Shown: positions 1 to 10,080, counted from the first letter of the stretch. The stretch is 64,000 nucleotides of DNA from Streptomyces sp. TLI_235 (GCA_002300355.1 NSGV01000003.1:1048612-1112611), one strand, 5' to 3'. The notes: a model not told the origin generated them from the letters alone. Numbers and translations are program-made.

Positions 1-146
1 GCGGCGACGGCGGGTGCGTTGCGGCTGGTGGTGGCACGCATGCCGGCGTACACGATGTGGCCGGCCTCGGCCAGGGCCCGTGCGGTGCGGTTCCCGAAGC
101 CACTGGATGCGCCGGTGATCACCACGACCTTCGACTGCGCACTCAC
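1..146 (-). CDS. SDR family oxidoreductase, partial (N-terminus only)
   Basis: The first 48 codons of a short-chain dehydrogenase; the rest lies off the left edge. It starts with GTG at 146, overlapping the TGA of the upstream SDR by four bases (GTGA), so the two are translationally coupled. The visible protein has a beta strand followed by ITGASSGFGNRTARAL, the TGxxxGxG NAD(P)-binding motif of classical SDRs. The substrate cannot be judged. It probably forms a two-gene operon with the next SDR, under the XRE regulator that diverges from it. Confidence 0.8.
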   Translation of the reverse strand, partial: MSAQSKVVVITGASSGFGNRTARALAEAGHIVYAGMRATTSRNAPAVA

Positions 147-910
147 ACCATGCCCCCGTTGGCACGCAGGATCTGGCCGTTGACCCAGTGCCCTTCCGGG
201 CTGGTGAGGAACGCGACCACGTTGGCGATGTCCTCCGGGCTGCCCAGCCGCTCCAGCGGCGGGGTCTTGGCGAGCTGGTCGACCTGTTCGGGCGTCTTGC
301 CGTCGAGGAACATGTCCGTGGCCGTGGGCCCGGGGGCGACGGTGTTCACGGTGACGTCCCGTCCGCGCAGCTCGCGGGCGAGGATCAGCGTGATCGACTC
401 GATGGCGCCCTTGCTCGCCGCGTACGCGCCGTACGCGGGGAATTGACTGCCGACCACGGAGGTCGAGAACCCCACGAAGGAGCCGCCCGCACGCAGGCGC
501 CGGGCCGCCTGCTGGGCGACGACGAAAGCGCCGCGGATGTTGGTGCGGTGCACGGCGTCGAGCACTGCGAGGTCGAGGTCGGCGATGGGTGACAGAGCGA
601 GTCGACCGGCGGAGTTGACGACGACATCCACGCCGCCGAACTCCTTCTCCGCCCGGTCGAACACCGTGGCCACCGCGCTCTCGTCCGCCACGTCCGCCTG
701 CACGCAGATCGCCCGCCCGCCGGAAGCGGTGATCGCTGCCACCGTCTCCTCGGCGGCAGCCGCGTCGTGGGCGTAGTTCACCACGACGGCCAGGCCGTCC
801 TGGGCGAGCTTGCGGGAGACCGCCCGGCCGATGCCGCGTGATCCTCCGGTGACGACGGCAACCCGCGCGGCCGCCGGTTCATGGGTTCGAGCTTGGTGGT
901 TCGTGGTCAT
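143..910 (-). CDS. SDR family oxidoreductase
   Basis: A classical short-chain dehydrogenase/reductase of 255 aa, the usual family length. The dinucleotide motif TGGSRGIG sits near residue 20, the NSAG motif near 95, and the YxxxK catalytic pair in YGAYAASKGAIE. It ends with a typical G-hydrophobic tail (ILRANGGMV). The ATG at 910 is chosen because the sequence before it lacks family similarity. It is the first gene of a leftward operon with a second SDR, divergent from an XRE regulator across a 21-bp palindrome. A cytosolic NAD(P)H-dependent carbonyl/alcohol oxidoreductase is likely; the substrate is unknown. Confidence 0.88.
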   Translation of the reverse strand: MTTNHQARTHEPAAARVAVVTGGSRGIGRAVSRKLAQDGLAVVVNYAHDAAAAEETVAAITASGGRAICVQADVADESAVATVFDRAEKEFGGVDVVVNSAGRLALSPIADLDLAVLDAVHRTNIRGAFVVAQQAARRLRAGGSFVGFSTSVVGSQFPAYGAYAASKGAIESITLILARELRGRDVTVNTVAPGPTATDMFLDGKTPEQVDQLAKTPPLERLGSPEDIANVVAFLTSPEGHWVNGQILRANGGMV

Positions 911-943
911 GTCCTCCACGATGCAGTGCTCTGACCTGCGCAA

Positions 944-964
944 CCAGGGGATGTCATCCCCTGG
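944..964. promoter_or_regulatory. 21-bp palindromic operator candidate between divergent SDR and XRE genes
   Basis: A perfect inverted repeat: two 10-base arms (CCAGGGGATG and its complement) around one T. It lies midway between the SDR start (910) and the XRE regulator start (989/998), where it could block both promoters. Its position makes it the obvious binding site for the neighbouring regulator. This is an inference from symmetry and context. Confidence 0.65.
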
Positions 965-988
965 GCCAAGGGCCCGGCCGAGCGCAGA

Positions 989-1858
989 ATGGAGGTTATG
1001 AGTTCTGCGAAGTACACCGAGTTGGGAGCCTTCCTGCGTTCGCGGCGTGAACGCATCCGCCCGGCCGACGTCGGGCTCCCGACCGGGCCCCGGCGCCGGG
1101 TTCCCGGGTTGCGCCGCGAGGAGGTCGCCCAGCTCGCCGGAGCATCGGTGGACTACTACAACGAGCTCGAGCGTGGAGCCGGGTCGCAACCGTCCGAGCA
1201 GATGATCGCCGCGCTGGCGAGGGCCCTGCGCCTGAGCGCCGACGAACGCGACTACCTGTTCCACCTGGCGGGCCGCCCGGTGCCGGCGCAGGGTGGAGCA
1301 GTCTCGCACGTGCACCCCGGCATGCTCGATCTCCTCGATCGTCTGGCGTCGACACCGGCACAAGTCATTACCGACTTGCACGTCACCCTCGTGCAGAACC
1401 CGGTCGCGGTGGCCCTGGTCGGAGACCAGACCGGCTTCCGAGGGCCTCGGGCCAGCTTCGTCTACCGGTGGTTCACGGAACCCGACGCTCGACGTCTCTA
1501 CCCCGAATCCGATCACGAAGCCCAGTCCCGTGCCTTTGCCGCGGATCTACGGGCCGCTGCCGCGCGGAGGGACGCGAAGGACACCGAAGCCACCTCGATG
1601 ATCCATTCGCTCCTCGGTGCCTCCGCCGAGTTCGCCTCGCTCTGGGCCGACCACGACGTGGCGTTCCGGCGGGACGACCGCAAGCGCCTCAACCACCCCA
1701 CGCTCGGGCTGATCGAGGTCAACTGCCTCAACCTGTTCAGCGAGGACGGCCGGCAGCGCCTGCTGTGGTTCACTCCCGCAGCCGGTACGGACGGTTCCGG
1801 CCTGCTCGACCTGCTCGCGGTCATCGGCACTCAGGAAATCGCCGAACCGACACCTTGA
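989..1858 (+). CDS. Helix-turn-helix (XRE) regulator with MmyB-like ligand-binding domain
   Basis: Transcription factor of 289 aa (or 286). An N-terminal HTH (about residues 10-85) contains the family hallmark LRREEVAQLAG. The C-terminal domain (about 110-280) resembles the MmyB-like ligand-binding domain common in actinomycetes, with the conserved HPTLGLIEVN stretch. Two starts are possible: ATG at 989, or ATG at 998, which has GGAGG only two bases upstream (tight spacing). It faces two SDR genes across a perfect palindrome, the classic layout of a local repressor controlling adjacent oxidoreductases. The effector is unknown. Confidence 0.87.
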   Translation: MEVMSSAKYTELGAFLRSRRERIRPADVGLPTGPRRRVPGLRREEVAQLAGASVDYYNELERGAGSQPSEQMIAALARALRLSADERDYLFHLAGRPVPAQGGAVSHVHPGMLDLLDRLASTPAQVITDLHVTLVQNPVAVALVGDQTGFRGPRASFVYRWFTEPDARRLYPESDHEAQSRAFAADLRAAAARRDAKDTEATSMIHSLLGASAEFASLWADHDVAFRRDDRKRLNHPTLGLIEVNCLNLFSEDGRQRLLWFTPAAGTDGSGLLDLLAVIGTQEIAEPTP

Positions 1859-1980
1859 CGACCTGCCGCCTTGGGTCGCCGTGCCCTTCAAAGCAGCTCG
1901 GACCGCAGCCAGGAATCGACCACCAGTGTGTCAGCGGGGCCAGGACATTTCGCTGCCGACTGGGTTGGGCGGCCCGCCGC

Positions 1981-2181
1981 GACAGCCTCTGCCTCGACCG
2001 GGCCACCAAGCAGCTCGCCGCCGACGGCTAGCCCGTCTCCGACGACCTGCTGACCCGCCTGTCCCCGCTCCGGTTCGACCACATCGACTTCCTCGGCCGC
2101 TACGCGTTCTTCCGCCCGCAGGAGGCCGGGCGACGGCCGCTGCGCGAACCGTCGCCCACTGAGGAAGGCGGCGACGCCTAG
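1981..2181 (+). pseudogene. Tn3-family transposase, C-terminal remnant
   Basis: The last ~65 codons of a Tn3-type transposase. The reading frame gives DRATKQLAADG, then TAG (2029-2031), then PVSDDLLTRLSPLRFDHID and LGRYAFF, which matches the conserved Tn3 transposase C-terminus (LSPLxxxHIxxxGxY). The in-frame stop and missing upstream portion make it a dead fragment. Its TAG end overlaps the end of the convergent hydrolase gene. No terminal inverted repeats are visible. It marks an old insertion. Confidence 0.65.
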
Positions 2182-3845
2182 TCAGCTGTGGCCTCGTCCG
2201 CGATGGGGAGCACGAGCACTGACGGGTGGTGGAGTGAGATCCGAACCGGTGCGAGGCGGGTGGCCGTTGCCGTGGGCTCGCCGGTTCCGGTGTTGCGGGC
2301 GAAGCGTGGGTGGGCTCCACCGCTGATCTGCAGGCGGATCCGGTGTCCGGCGGGAAATCGGTAGGCGGTGGAGCTCATGGCCACGGTGACGGTGGCCGGG
2401 TCCTCCTCATGGGGCTGGAGCCGTCGAAGGCCGTCACAGACATTGGTGGAACGGTTCTGGGGGTCGACGTCGCAGAGCCGGGCGAACACGTCGGCGTGGC
2501 CGGTGTCCGTACTGATCTGCAGGATCGCGCTCACCGGTCCGAGGATGGTGACCGGCTCGGGGAGCGGTGCCGTGGTGAAGGTCAGGACGTCCTTCCGTGC
2601 CTCCAGTGGGCGGTTGTCCGCCTGTGCGGCCTTCCCGCCGACCAGGGCACCGCCGAGGGAGGGGGTCGGGTCGGTCGGGTCGTAGCGGAAGGACAACGGC
2701 TCGGTTGTTTCCTCGGGTGCTCGGTGGGTCAGGGCGCCGTCGGTGTCGATGTACCAGCGTCGGCTCCGGAGGACCGGCGGCCAGTCGGGCAGATCCTGCC
2801 AGGCTCGTCGGCCTCCGACGTGGACGCGAACCCCTGTCGGCCGCAGGGCGGACGGGTCGTCGCACAGGTGGGCCCGCAGCCAGGCGAGGCTTTCGGTGAA
2901 GACCTCGGGCCAGCCCCGCTGGAGTGCCGACTGATGCGACCAGGGGCCGACGAGCAGGGCCGTTTCACAGCCGGCACGCCGCAGTCGCTCGTACTGCTGC
3001 AAGGTCTGGTCGAGATGCACGTCGTGCCAGCCGCCTATCAGGGCCGTCGGCACGGTCAGCCCGTCGGCGGCGGACCCCACGTCCGCGCCGTCCCAGTGGA
3101 CATCCCCGGCGTCGGGGTGCGCCATGGCCCCGTCGAGGAACGGCACCGGGCCTCCGAGGGCGGGCCGGTATGCCTCGGCGAGCGGGAGGTCGGTGGCAAC
3201 CCTTCGCAGATGGCGCTGCAGCCGCAGGGTCGCCCGCAGGAGGCTCGGTACGCCTTGGTGCTGCGTGGTGAGGCCCATGGCGACCACGAGCGCGTTCTCC
3301 AGGGAGAACGCGCCGCCCGGGTGGAAGAAGCCGTGCGGGTCGTGCATGCCGATCTGGACCACCATCGCGCGCAGCTCCGGAGGCGGATCCATGGCGAGCG
3401 CCCACTGGACGTAGCCGAGGTAGCTGGGGCCGATGGTCCCCAGGACACCGGAGAACCAGGGCTGCTTGCGCAGCCAGGCGACGGTGGCCCGGCCGTCGGC
3501 GGCCTCGTTGCGCCAGAGGTGGAAGTCGCCGCCGGAGCCGCCGGTGCCGCGGCAGCTCTGGAGGACGACGTGGAAGCCCTGCTCGGCGAGGAGCACGCCG
3601 TACATCGGCGCCCAGGGGAATCCCCGGCCGTAGGGAGAGCGCACCAGCAGTGTGGGGAAGTTCCCGTCGTCCAGCGGGAAGTAGTGGTCGGTCAGCAGAG
3701 GGCTGCCATCTGCTGCGGGTACGACGAGGCCGGGGTCGTAGGCGATGTCGTGCAGCTTGGGAGGAAGTCCCCGCATGGACCGCCGCATGGCCCTGGTGCT
3801 CAGGGGCGGCTTCTTCCCGGCTGGGCGGTGCGTGGGCATCGTCAC
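2178..3845 (-). CDS. CocE/NonD family (S15) hydrolase
   Basis: A 555-aa alpha/beta hydrolase of the CocE/X-Pro dipeptidyl-peptidase (S15) family, near the usual length. The nucleophile elbow is GPSYLG (Ser near residue 141); other triad candidates are the Asp in WHDVHLDQT and the His in VGPWSH. The C-terminal third is the family's jelly-roll domain. There is no signal peptide, so it is probably cytosolic. Members cleave acyl esters or amides. It diverges from a TetR regulator, with a short inverted repeat between the starts, suggesting TetR control. It is convergent with the Tn3 remnant. Confidence 0.88.
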   Translation of the reverse strand: MTMPTHRPAGKKPPLSTRAMRRSMRGLPPKLHDIAYDPGLVVPAADGSPLLTDHYFPLDDGNFPTLLVRSPYGRGFPWAPMYGVLLAEQGFHVVLQSCRGTGGSGGDFHLWRNEAADGRATVAWLRKQPWFSGVLGTIGPSYLGYVQWALAMDPPPELRAMVVQIGMHDPHGFFHPGGAFSLENALVVAMGLTTQHQGVPSLLRATLRLQRHLRRVATDLPLAEAYRPALGGPVPFLDGAMAHPDAGDVHWDGADVGSAADGLTVPTALIGGWHDVHLDQTLQQYERLRRAGCETALLVGPWSHQSALQRGWPEVFTESLAWLRAHLCDDPSALRPTGVRVHVGGRRAWQDLPDWPPVLRSRRWYIDTDGALTHRAPEETTEPLSFRYDPTDPTPSLGGALVGGKAAQADNRPLEARKDVLTFTTAPLPEPVTILGPVSAILQISTDTGHADVFARLCDVDPQNRSTNVCDGLRRLQPHEEDPATVTVAMSSTAYRFPAGHRIRLQISGGAHPRFARNTGTGEPTATATRLAPVRISLHHPSVLVLPIADEATAD

Positions 3846-3886
3846 GGGTGCCTCGTTTCTGGGATGGGGCGGGCGATCTCACTTCC

Positions 3887-3899
3887 CGTACGATGTACG
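3887..3899. promoter_or_regulatory. Inverted repeat (CGTAC-N3-GTACG), candidate TetR operator
   Basis: Two perfect 5-base arms around GAT lie between the divergent CocE-type hydrolase and TetR genes, about 40 bases from each start. This is where a TetR dimer would be expected to bind. The arms are short, so the call is tentative. Confidence 0.4.
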
Positions 3900-3947
3900 A
3901 GAATAGCTCATGCTTGGATGGATCGTCAGAAGGAGGGAGGTGTCACC

Positions 3948-4697
3948 ATGGCCCGCACAGACTCGGCAGCCCCGTCGGGTACCCACGCCGGGGTGGATCC
4001 GGAGGCGCTCTGGTTGGCGACCGAACGCCCGCGTCGCGGCAGGCCGCCCGCCCACACTCGTGCCGAGATCACCGCGACCGCCGTCGCCATCGCCGATGCC
4101 GAAGGGCTCGCCGCCGTCACCATGCGCGCGGTCGCGGCCCGGCTCGGCGCCGGAACCATGTCCCTGTACAGCTACGTCCCCAACAAGGAGACGCTGCTGG
4201 AGCTGATGATCGACGAAGTGAGCGGCGACCACCGGTTGCCGACCGCGCCCACCGGCGACTGGCGCTCAGACCTTCGGCGGATCGCCCATGAGCAACGCAC
4301 CATCATGCGGCGCCACCCGTGGCTTCCCGCGGCGCTCCCGGCCCGGCAGACCCTCGGCCCGAACACCCTCGTCGTCCTGGACCACGTGCTCGCCGTGATG
4401 ACCCCCACCGGCTTGGACGCCCAGGCTCGGCTGGAGACCTTCAGCCTCCTCACCGGGTTCGTGGCCAGCCACGTGTCGTACGAACTCGCCCAAGAGCGCG
4501 CGATCGAAGAGGCAGGGCGGACCCCCGGCGAGATCCTCGACGCCCAGACTCGCTACCTCCGCGCCGCCGTCGCCAGGGGCGACCATGCCCATCTCGCCCA
4601 GGCCCTGGCCGCACCCGGTGGCGACCAGAACCCCCAAGCGGTCTTCGATCGCCTCCTCGACCGCGTGATCAATGGGATCGCGCTGGAGTCCGAGTAG
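3948..4697 (+). CDS. TetR/AcrR family transcriptional regulator
   Basis: A 249-aa TetR-type repressor. After a ~45-residue N-terminal extension comes the DNA-binding domain (about 45-95), with VTMRAVAARLGAGTMSLYSYV as the HTH and following tyrosine-rich helix. The C-terminal half resembles the tetracycline-repressor class. ATG at 3948 is preceded by a strong ribosome site (AGGAGG in 3931-3940). It is divergent from the hydrolase at 2178-3845, probably its target along with its own gene. The ligand is unknown. Confidence 0.88.
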   Translation: MARTDSAAPSGTHAGVDPEALWLATERPRRGRPPAHTRAEITATAVAIADAEGLAAVTMRAVAARLGAGTMSLYSYVPNKETLLELMIDEVSGDHRLPTAPTGDWRSDLRRIAHEQRTIMRRHPWLPAALPARQTLGPNTLVVLDHVLAVMTPTGLDAQARLETFSLLTGFVASHVSYELAQERAIEEAGRTPGEILDAQTRYLRAAVARGDHAHLAQALAAPGGDQNPQAVFDRLLDRVINGIALESE

Positions 4698-4901
4698 TTG
4701 GTCATCGCGCCGACCGTTCAACGAACCATCGTTTCTGTCCACGCCCTCGAACACCGGCCCGCACGGTCCGTGCACCGCGAGGCCGTCCGCGGTCACCGGT
4801 AGTCCCTGGATCTCCATCGCGGGCGTGCTGTCCGCCGCCGCGGCTTCCACTCCCCCGCGGCGGTGCCGGTCACGCCGCCCACCGTGACTTACCGGGGCAG
4901 G

Positions 4902-6221
4902 TCAGCGGTTCTGCCGCCAACGGATCGGCAGGTGCTTGAGCCCGTTCTGGAAGTTGGACACGAGGCGGGTGGGTGCGACGCCGGGGGCCAGGTCCAGGCC
5001 TGGCAGGTCGGTGACGACCCGCCCGAGCATCGCTCTCATCTGGACACGGGCCAGTTGTGCCCCGAGGCAGAAGTGCGGGCCGTGGCCGAAGCTGACATGA
5101 TCGTTCCGGGTCCGGGTGATGTCGAAGCGATCGGGGTCCGGGAACACGCTTTCGTCGCGGTTCGCCGAGGCGTGGTAGACGACGACCTTCTCGCCGCGCC
5201 GGATCCGCTTGCCGGCCAGTTCGACGTCGCGGGTGGCGGTTCGCCGGAACTCCACGACCGGGGGCCAGAAGCGCAGGATCTCCTCGACGGCCGACGCGAT
5301 CGCCGCAGATCCCCGTTGCCGCAACAGCCGATACTGATCGGGATGGGAGAGCAGCGTGTACAGGCCCCCGGGCAAGGCGTTCCGTACCGTCTCATTACCC
5401 GCGACCGCGAACAGGAAGAACGAGGTCTCGAACTCCTCGGTGCTCAGCCCGGCCTCCCGCATCCGTGCCAGCACGGAGCCGGGCCGCGGTTGTTCGGCCA
5501 GTCCGTGCGCGTACGCGAACATGTCGGCGAGTGCGGCGCGCGAGCGCGGGTTGACCGGTCGGCCGTCCTGGGCGGTCGTGGTCGTGGGACGGTGGGCGAC
5601 GGCCGCCCGGCCGAGGTCGGTCAGCCGGTCCGGGTCGACGGTGCTGGAGGCGGCCAAGTCGGTGTCCTGGTAGCCGATCACACGGTTCGCCCAGTCGACC
5701 AGCAGCTGGCGATCCTGCTCGGGAACACCCATGATCCAGGCCAGCGTCCGCACCGGCAGATCGGCCGCGACCTGCACGAAGTCCGCCTCGCCCGCCGCAC
5801 GGACGGAGTCGACCAGTGCCCCCGCGTGATCCTCGATCGCGTCCGTCAGCTCGCCCAGGACGCGCGGGGTGAAGGCCCCGGCGACGATCCGCCGCAGCCG
5901 GGCGTGGTCCGGCGGGTCCTGGTTGAGCATCATCGTGCGGGCGAACTCCAGGTCGGCCACGGAGTCGGGGTCGCGGATCTGCGTCGCTCCCAGGTGCGAG
6001 GAGAACACCTCCGGCGTGCGCAGCACGTACTTGACGTCCGCGTGTCGCAGCACCGCCCAGTACCCGGGCCCGGCAGGCCAGTTCCCCACCGCCGGCTCCT
6101 CCACCCAGCAGACCGGTGCGGCCGCCCGCAGCTCCCGGAAGAGCTCGTACGGCACCCCCTCGGCGTAGGTCTCGGGAAGGAAGATCCGGTTCACGCGCGC
6201 CTGGTCGAGGGTCACGACCAC
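4902..6221 (-). CDS. Cytochrome P450
   Basis: A 439-aa bacterial class I P450. The I-helix oxygen-binding motif is AGNET, the K-helix ExxR is EILR, and the heme-ligand loop is FGHGPHFCLGAQLA with the axial Cys. It is soluble with no membrane anchor, so it needs a ferredoxin and reductase, neither of which is adjacent. Clustered GTG codons at 6221 and 6215 are both plausible starts; 6221 is used. Sequence resembles macrolide/steroid-type actinomycete P450s, but the substrate cannot be assigned. Confidence 0.9.
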   Translation of the reverse strand: MVVTLDQARVNRIFLPETYAEGVPYELFRELRAAAPVCWVEEPAVGNWPAGPGYWAVLRHADVKYVLRTPEVFSSHLGATQIRDPDSVADLEFARTMMLNQDPPDHARLRRIVAGAFTPRVLGELTDAIEDHAGALVDSVRAAGEADFVQVAADLPVRTLAWIMGVPEQDRQLLVDWANRVIGYQDTDLAASSTVDPDRLTDLGRAAVAHRPTTTTAQDGRPVNPRSRAALADMFAYAHGLAEQPRPGSVLARMREAGLSTEEFETSFFLFAVAGNETVRNALPGGLYTLLSHPDQYRLLRQRGSAAIASAVEEILRFWPPVVEFRRTATRDVELAGKRIRRGEKVVVYHASANRDESVFPDPDRFDITRTRNDHVSFGHGPHFCLGAQLARVQMRAMLGRVVTDLPGLDLAPGVAPTRLVSNFQNGLKHLPIRWRQNR

Positions 6222-6274
6222 CGACCGTACGACACCCCCGCACCCCACACCAGAAGACGCCGGCGCGAACGTGG

Positions 6275-6514
6275 CTACCGCTGTTCCTGAGCGAGAAGGA
6301 ACTCGGCGCTGGTGAGGGTGTCCTCGTTCGGACGGGCGCCGCCGTGCGCCTCGATCTCGTAGTACTCGTAGTAACGGCCACCGCAGCACGGCCGATCGGT
6401 GGAGCGCCCTGCCGAGGCACGGGCTGCGACCGGCCGACGCTGCCGGGCATCGAGCGCCTTGAGCGTCTGCGCGAGGCGCTCGCCGTCCTCGCGATCGGTA
6501 TCGCCCGCACCCAC
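6275..6514 (-). CDS. Hypothetical protein (doubtful)
   Basis: A possible 79-aa protein from GTG at 6514. The C-terminal half contains CCGGRYYEYYEIEAHGG, which does not look like a random frame. However, the opposite strand over 6420-6650 is also open with even stronger G/C third-position bias and reads plausibly (LRWRILPAADGQSFGAVV). Neither frame has a clear ribosome site. One strand probably carries a decayed gene. I cannot decide which from sequence alone. Confidence 0.3.
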   Translation of the reverse strand: MGAGDTDREDGERLAQTLKALDARQRRPVAARASAGRSTDRPCCGGRYYEYYEIEAHGGARPNEDTLTSAEFLLAQEQR

Positions 6515-6841
6515 GGCCGACCGGCCTGGTTCCTCGCCCGGGCCAGCACCGTGCCCGCACCGGTCCTCCGCTGGCGGATCCTGCCCGCCGCCGACGGGCA
6601 GTCCTTCGGCGCCGTCGTCCCGACCCCTGCCGAACTCGCCGAGCCGAGAACGCGACCCGCCGCCTGCACGCGGTGCCGACCGGTGTCGCGGCCGGCGCGG
6701 CGGAGCCGCCGGCCGAGGAAGCCGTCGGGTGACGGCAGGGGGGGCCGCGGGCCGGGCTGAGGGCGGCGTCACGGTGGCGCCGAACGACGGGGCGCAACTC
6801 CCCGACCGCTCATTGACCCGGCCGATGTCGCGGCGCGGCCG
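6515..6841. other. Stretch without a confident gene
   Basis: The plus strand is open through most of this stretch with coding-like base composition (ending at a TGA near 6760) but has no recognisable start or family. It may be the remains of a truncated gene. I see no repeat, terminator or RNA. Confidence 0.3.
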
Positions 6842-7027
6842 TCAGGCGTCCGGGTGTGCCTCGGTCTTCACCGACCAGGAATTGCCCTGGCAGCCCGCCG
6901 GCAGCGGCGGGAACCGGTGTCCCTTCACGTCCGTGCTCCAGTGGTGGCCGGCCCCGCAGTCGCATGCGTAGATGCCGCTCGCGGGGACGATCTCACCCGG
7001 GTGCCACGATGTCTTCTCCTCGTCCAT
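6842..7027 (-). CDS. Small YjzC-like protein
   Basis: A 61-aa protein. The segment HPGEIVPASGIYACDCGAG recalls the YjzC family (PGE-x-AP-x-SGIY), and a later Cys in PAGCQGNSW completes a CxC...C pattern that could bind metal. ATG at 7027. No clear ribosome site and no obvious partner. Function unknown. Confidence 0.6.
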   Translation of the reverse strand: MDEEKTSWHPGEIVPASGIYACDCGAGHHWSTDVKGHRFPPLPAGCQGNSWSVKTEAHPDA

Positions 7028-7168
7028 AACCCCGGTCTACGACAGCACCGCCCCGACCGCGAGCGCGGTGACATGAGGCGGTCGCACCGACGACGGGCGC
7101 GGCCGCGCCGGCTGCGGCGGCACTGGCGGCGCGCTGCCCCGGGCCGGGCCCGGGGCGCGGCGGCCGGG

Positions 7169-7410
7169 TCAGCTCTGGTTGACGATGACGGAGACGCCCC
7201 AGCCGATCGCGGCGAGGACGACGGCGAAGCACGCCACGGCGACGGTGTAGTTGAGCGGGCCGGCCGTGCGGCGTCCGGCGGGTTGCCCGCCCCCGCGGGG
7301 CGGCGGGTTGAGGGCGCGCACGCCGACGGCGAAGAGTGCGGGCAGGCCGGCTCCGGCGAGCAGCCCCACCAGGACGATCTTCCACAGCGCGTCGAGGTTG
7401 ATCCACGAGT

Positions 7411-7414
<4 letters not shown>
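7169..7414 (-). CDS. Small membrane protein coupled to PiT transporter
   Basis: An 81-aa protein with two predicted membrane helices, one near residues 10-30 and one near 55-77, joined by a basic proline-rich loop. The GTG start at 7414 overlaps the TGA of the phosphate transporter by four bases, so it is translationally coupled. Such small partners commonly follow pit genes in actinomycetes. Its role is unknown; an accessory or stabilising role is an inference from coupling. Confidence 0.75.
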
Positions 7415-8565
<1,151 letters not shown>

Positions 8566-8644
8566 GTGTACGAACGTAACCAACCGCCCCACCGCCCCCG
8601 GCGTACGACACTCCGTCGAACCGAACCGTCCGGGGCGCGCGGTG

Positions 8645-9569
8645 TCAGCGTCCGCCGTCGGTGAGCAGCAGGGTGCGCACGGCCTCCTCCACCGGACCGT
8701 GGACGGCGGGCGGGGCATCGTCCGCGGCCAGGCCGTCGAGGTCCGGGGCGATGGTGACACCGTCCTCGAACAGCTCGACCAGGCCCGGGTTGATGTACGA
8801 GGCGTGACACACCGCCGGGGTGTTGCCCAGGCGGTCGGCCACCTCCCGGACGACCCGGGCGACCGCCCGGCGCCGGGCGGCCTCGGATCCGGCTGCCGTT
8901 CGGACGGACACCGCCAGGCCTACGGCGGCCAGCACGGTCGCGTCCCAGGTACGGAAGTCCTCCGCGGTCAGGTCGGTCCCGCTGCGCTCGCGGAGATAGC
9001 TGTTGAGGTCGTCGGCGCGGACCTCGTGCCAGCCCCGGCCGCTGCGGTGGGCCAGCAGCCGGTCGCCCGGGTACGTGCTGCGCAGCAGGGCGCGCAGGGC
9101 CGCGGTCGTCGCGGGGTCGGCGACGGTGGTCACGCGCCGCTGTCCGGACTTGGCGGGGACCCGATGCGGAACATGCCGAGGTCGAGCAGCCGGACGGCGC
9201 AGGCCCATCACACGGTCGCGGGGCAGTCCGCGGTGGTGCAGGTCGCTGTCGACCGCGGCCCTCACCTCGGGCAGCCGGGCGGAGACCTTGAGGACCTGCT
9301 CGTGTTTGGCCAGCTCCTGCCGGGCGCGGAACTCCGGGTGGTGCAGGTACTGGCGGCGGTCCTTGGCATCGGTGCCGAGCGCCTGCAGGTGACCGTTCGG
9401 GTGGGGACAGATCCAAACGTCCGTCCACGCGGGCGGGACGGCGAGGGCACGGATGCGGTCCGGCTCTGCGCGGTCGTGGCCGGCCGTTCGGGGAAAGGTG
9501 GCGGAAGCCCCCGCCGCACCGCGTTCGCCGCAGGCCCGGGCCGTGGGGGTCGCTGGTCCTCAGCCGCAT
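8645..9569 (-). pseudogene. DNA topoisomerase IB, frameshifted and internally deleted
   Basis: Remains of a eukaryotic-type (poxvirus-like) topoisomerase IB. The N-terminus from ATG 9569 (GPGLRRTRCGGGFRHL) runs for ~27 codons, then the frame shifts near 9478. The conserved VPPAWTDVWICPHPNGHLQA follows. After RDRVMG the frame shifts again (AVRLLDLGMFRIGS) and about 30 residues (the DNA-contact hairpin) are missing before PAKSGQRR. The C-terminal catalytic part is intact, with DFRTWDA (Arg) and NTPAVCHASYI (Tyr nucleophile). The deletion makes activity very unlikely. Confidence 0.8.
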
Positions 9570-9950
9570 CCCCGACGGTCCTCGCAGGCCGGGGGTAGGG
9601 TACCGACCGGCCGTGGTGCACGGGGTCATGCCGGACGCCTGCCCGCTGCCCGTTCCCCCGCCGCTCCGTCGGGACCATCAGGGCATCAATCCGACCCGCC
9701 ACGAACGGTCGGGTGAAAGGCCCGGGGTAGCCGCAGGCCGGAACGCACGAACCCGCGTCCGGCCCGTCGCTGCCGGCCCGCGGGAGCGGCGGCGGTCGGT
9801 CAGTCCTCGCTGAGCACGGCACGGCGTAGGGTTCGGCGTCCCGCCACGGCGACTCGCCGTCCGGCCGTGTGCGAGTCTCGCGACTGCCGCCCGTGGCCGC
9901 CACGCGGCGTGCCTCGGCGAGACGGCGGCCCGGTCGGGCGCACGAATCCT
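9570..9950. other. Intergenic stretch, nothing recognised
   Basis: No ORF with family similarity or coding-like structure is apparent on either strand, and no hairpin or repeat stands out. A GGGTAGGGTAC run at 9594-9603 resembles a promoter -10 but lacks a matching -35. Confidence 0.4.
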
Positions 9951-10080
9951 CACGGATCCTCAGGGCGCCTCGCCGCTGCGACTCGGTCATCACGACCCGG
10001 GGGCCGAACCCGAGGACGAGGGAATCCCCGACCTCGAGGACGGCTCGCCCGGCGCGCGCCGGGCCGAGGCCCCGCAGCGG

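Noticed and set aside
911..1516. An upstream extension of the SDR at 143-910
   Set aside because: It is antisense to the XRE regulator and has no SDR similarity; the SDR clearly begins at ATG 910.
2310..4697. A single 795-codon frame ending in the TetR gene
   Set aside because: The first 546 codons are antisense to the well-supported CocE-type hydrolase and show no family similarity; the TetR ATG at 3948 has a strong ribosome site.
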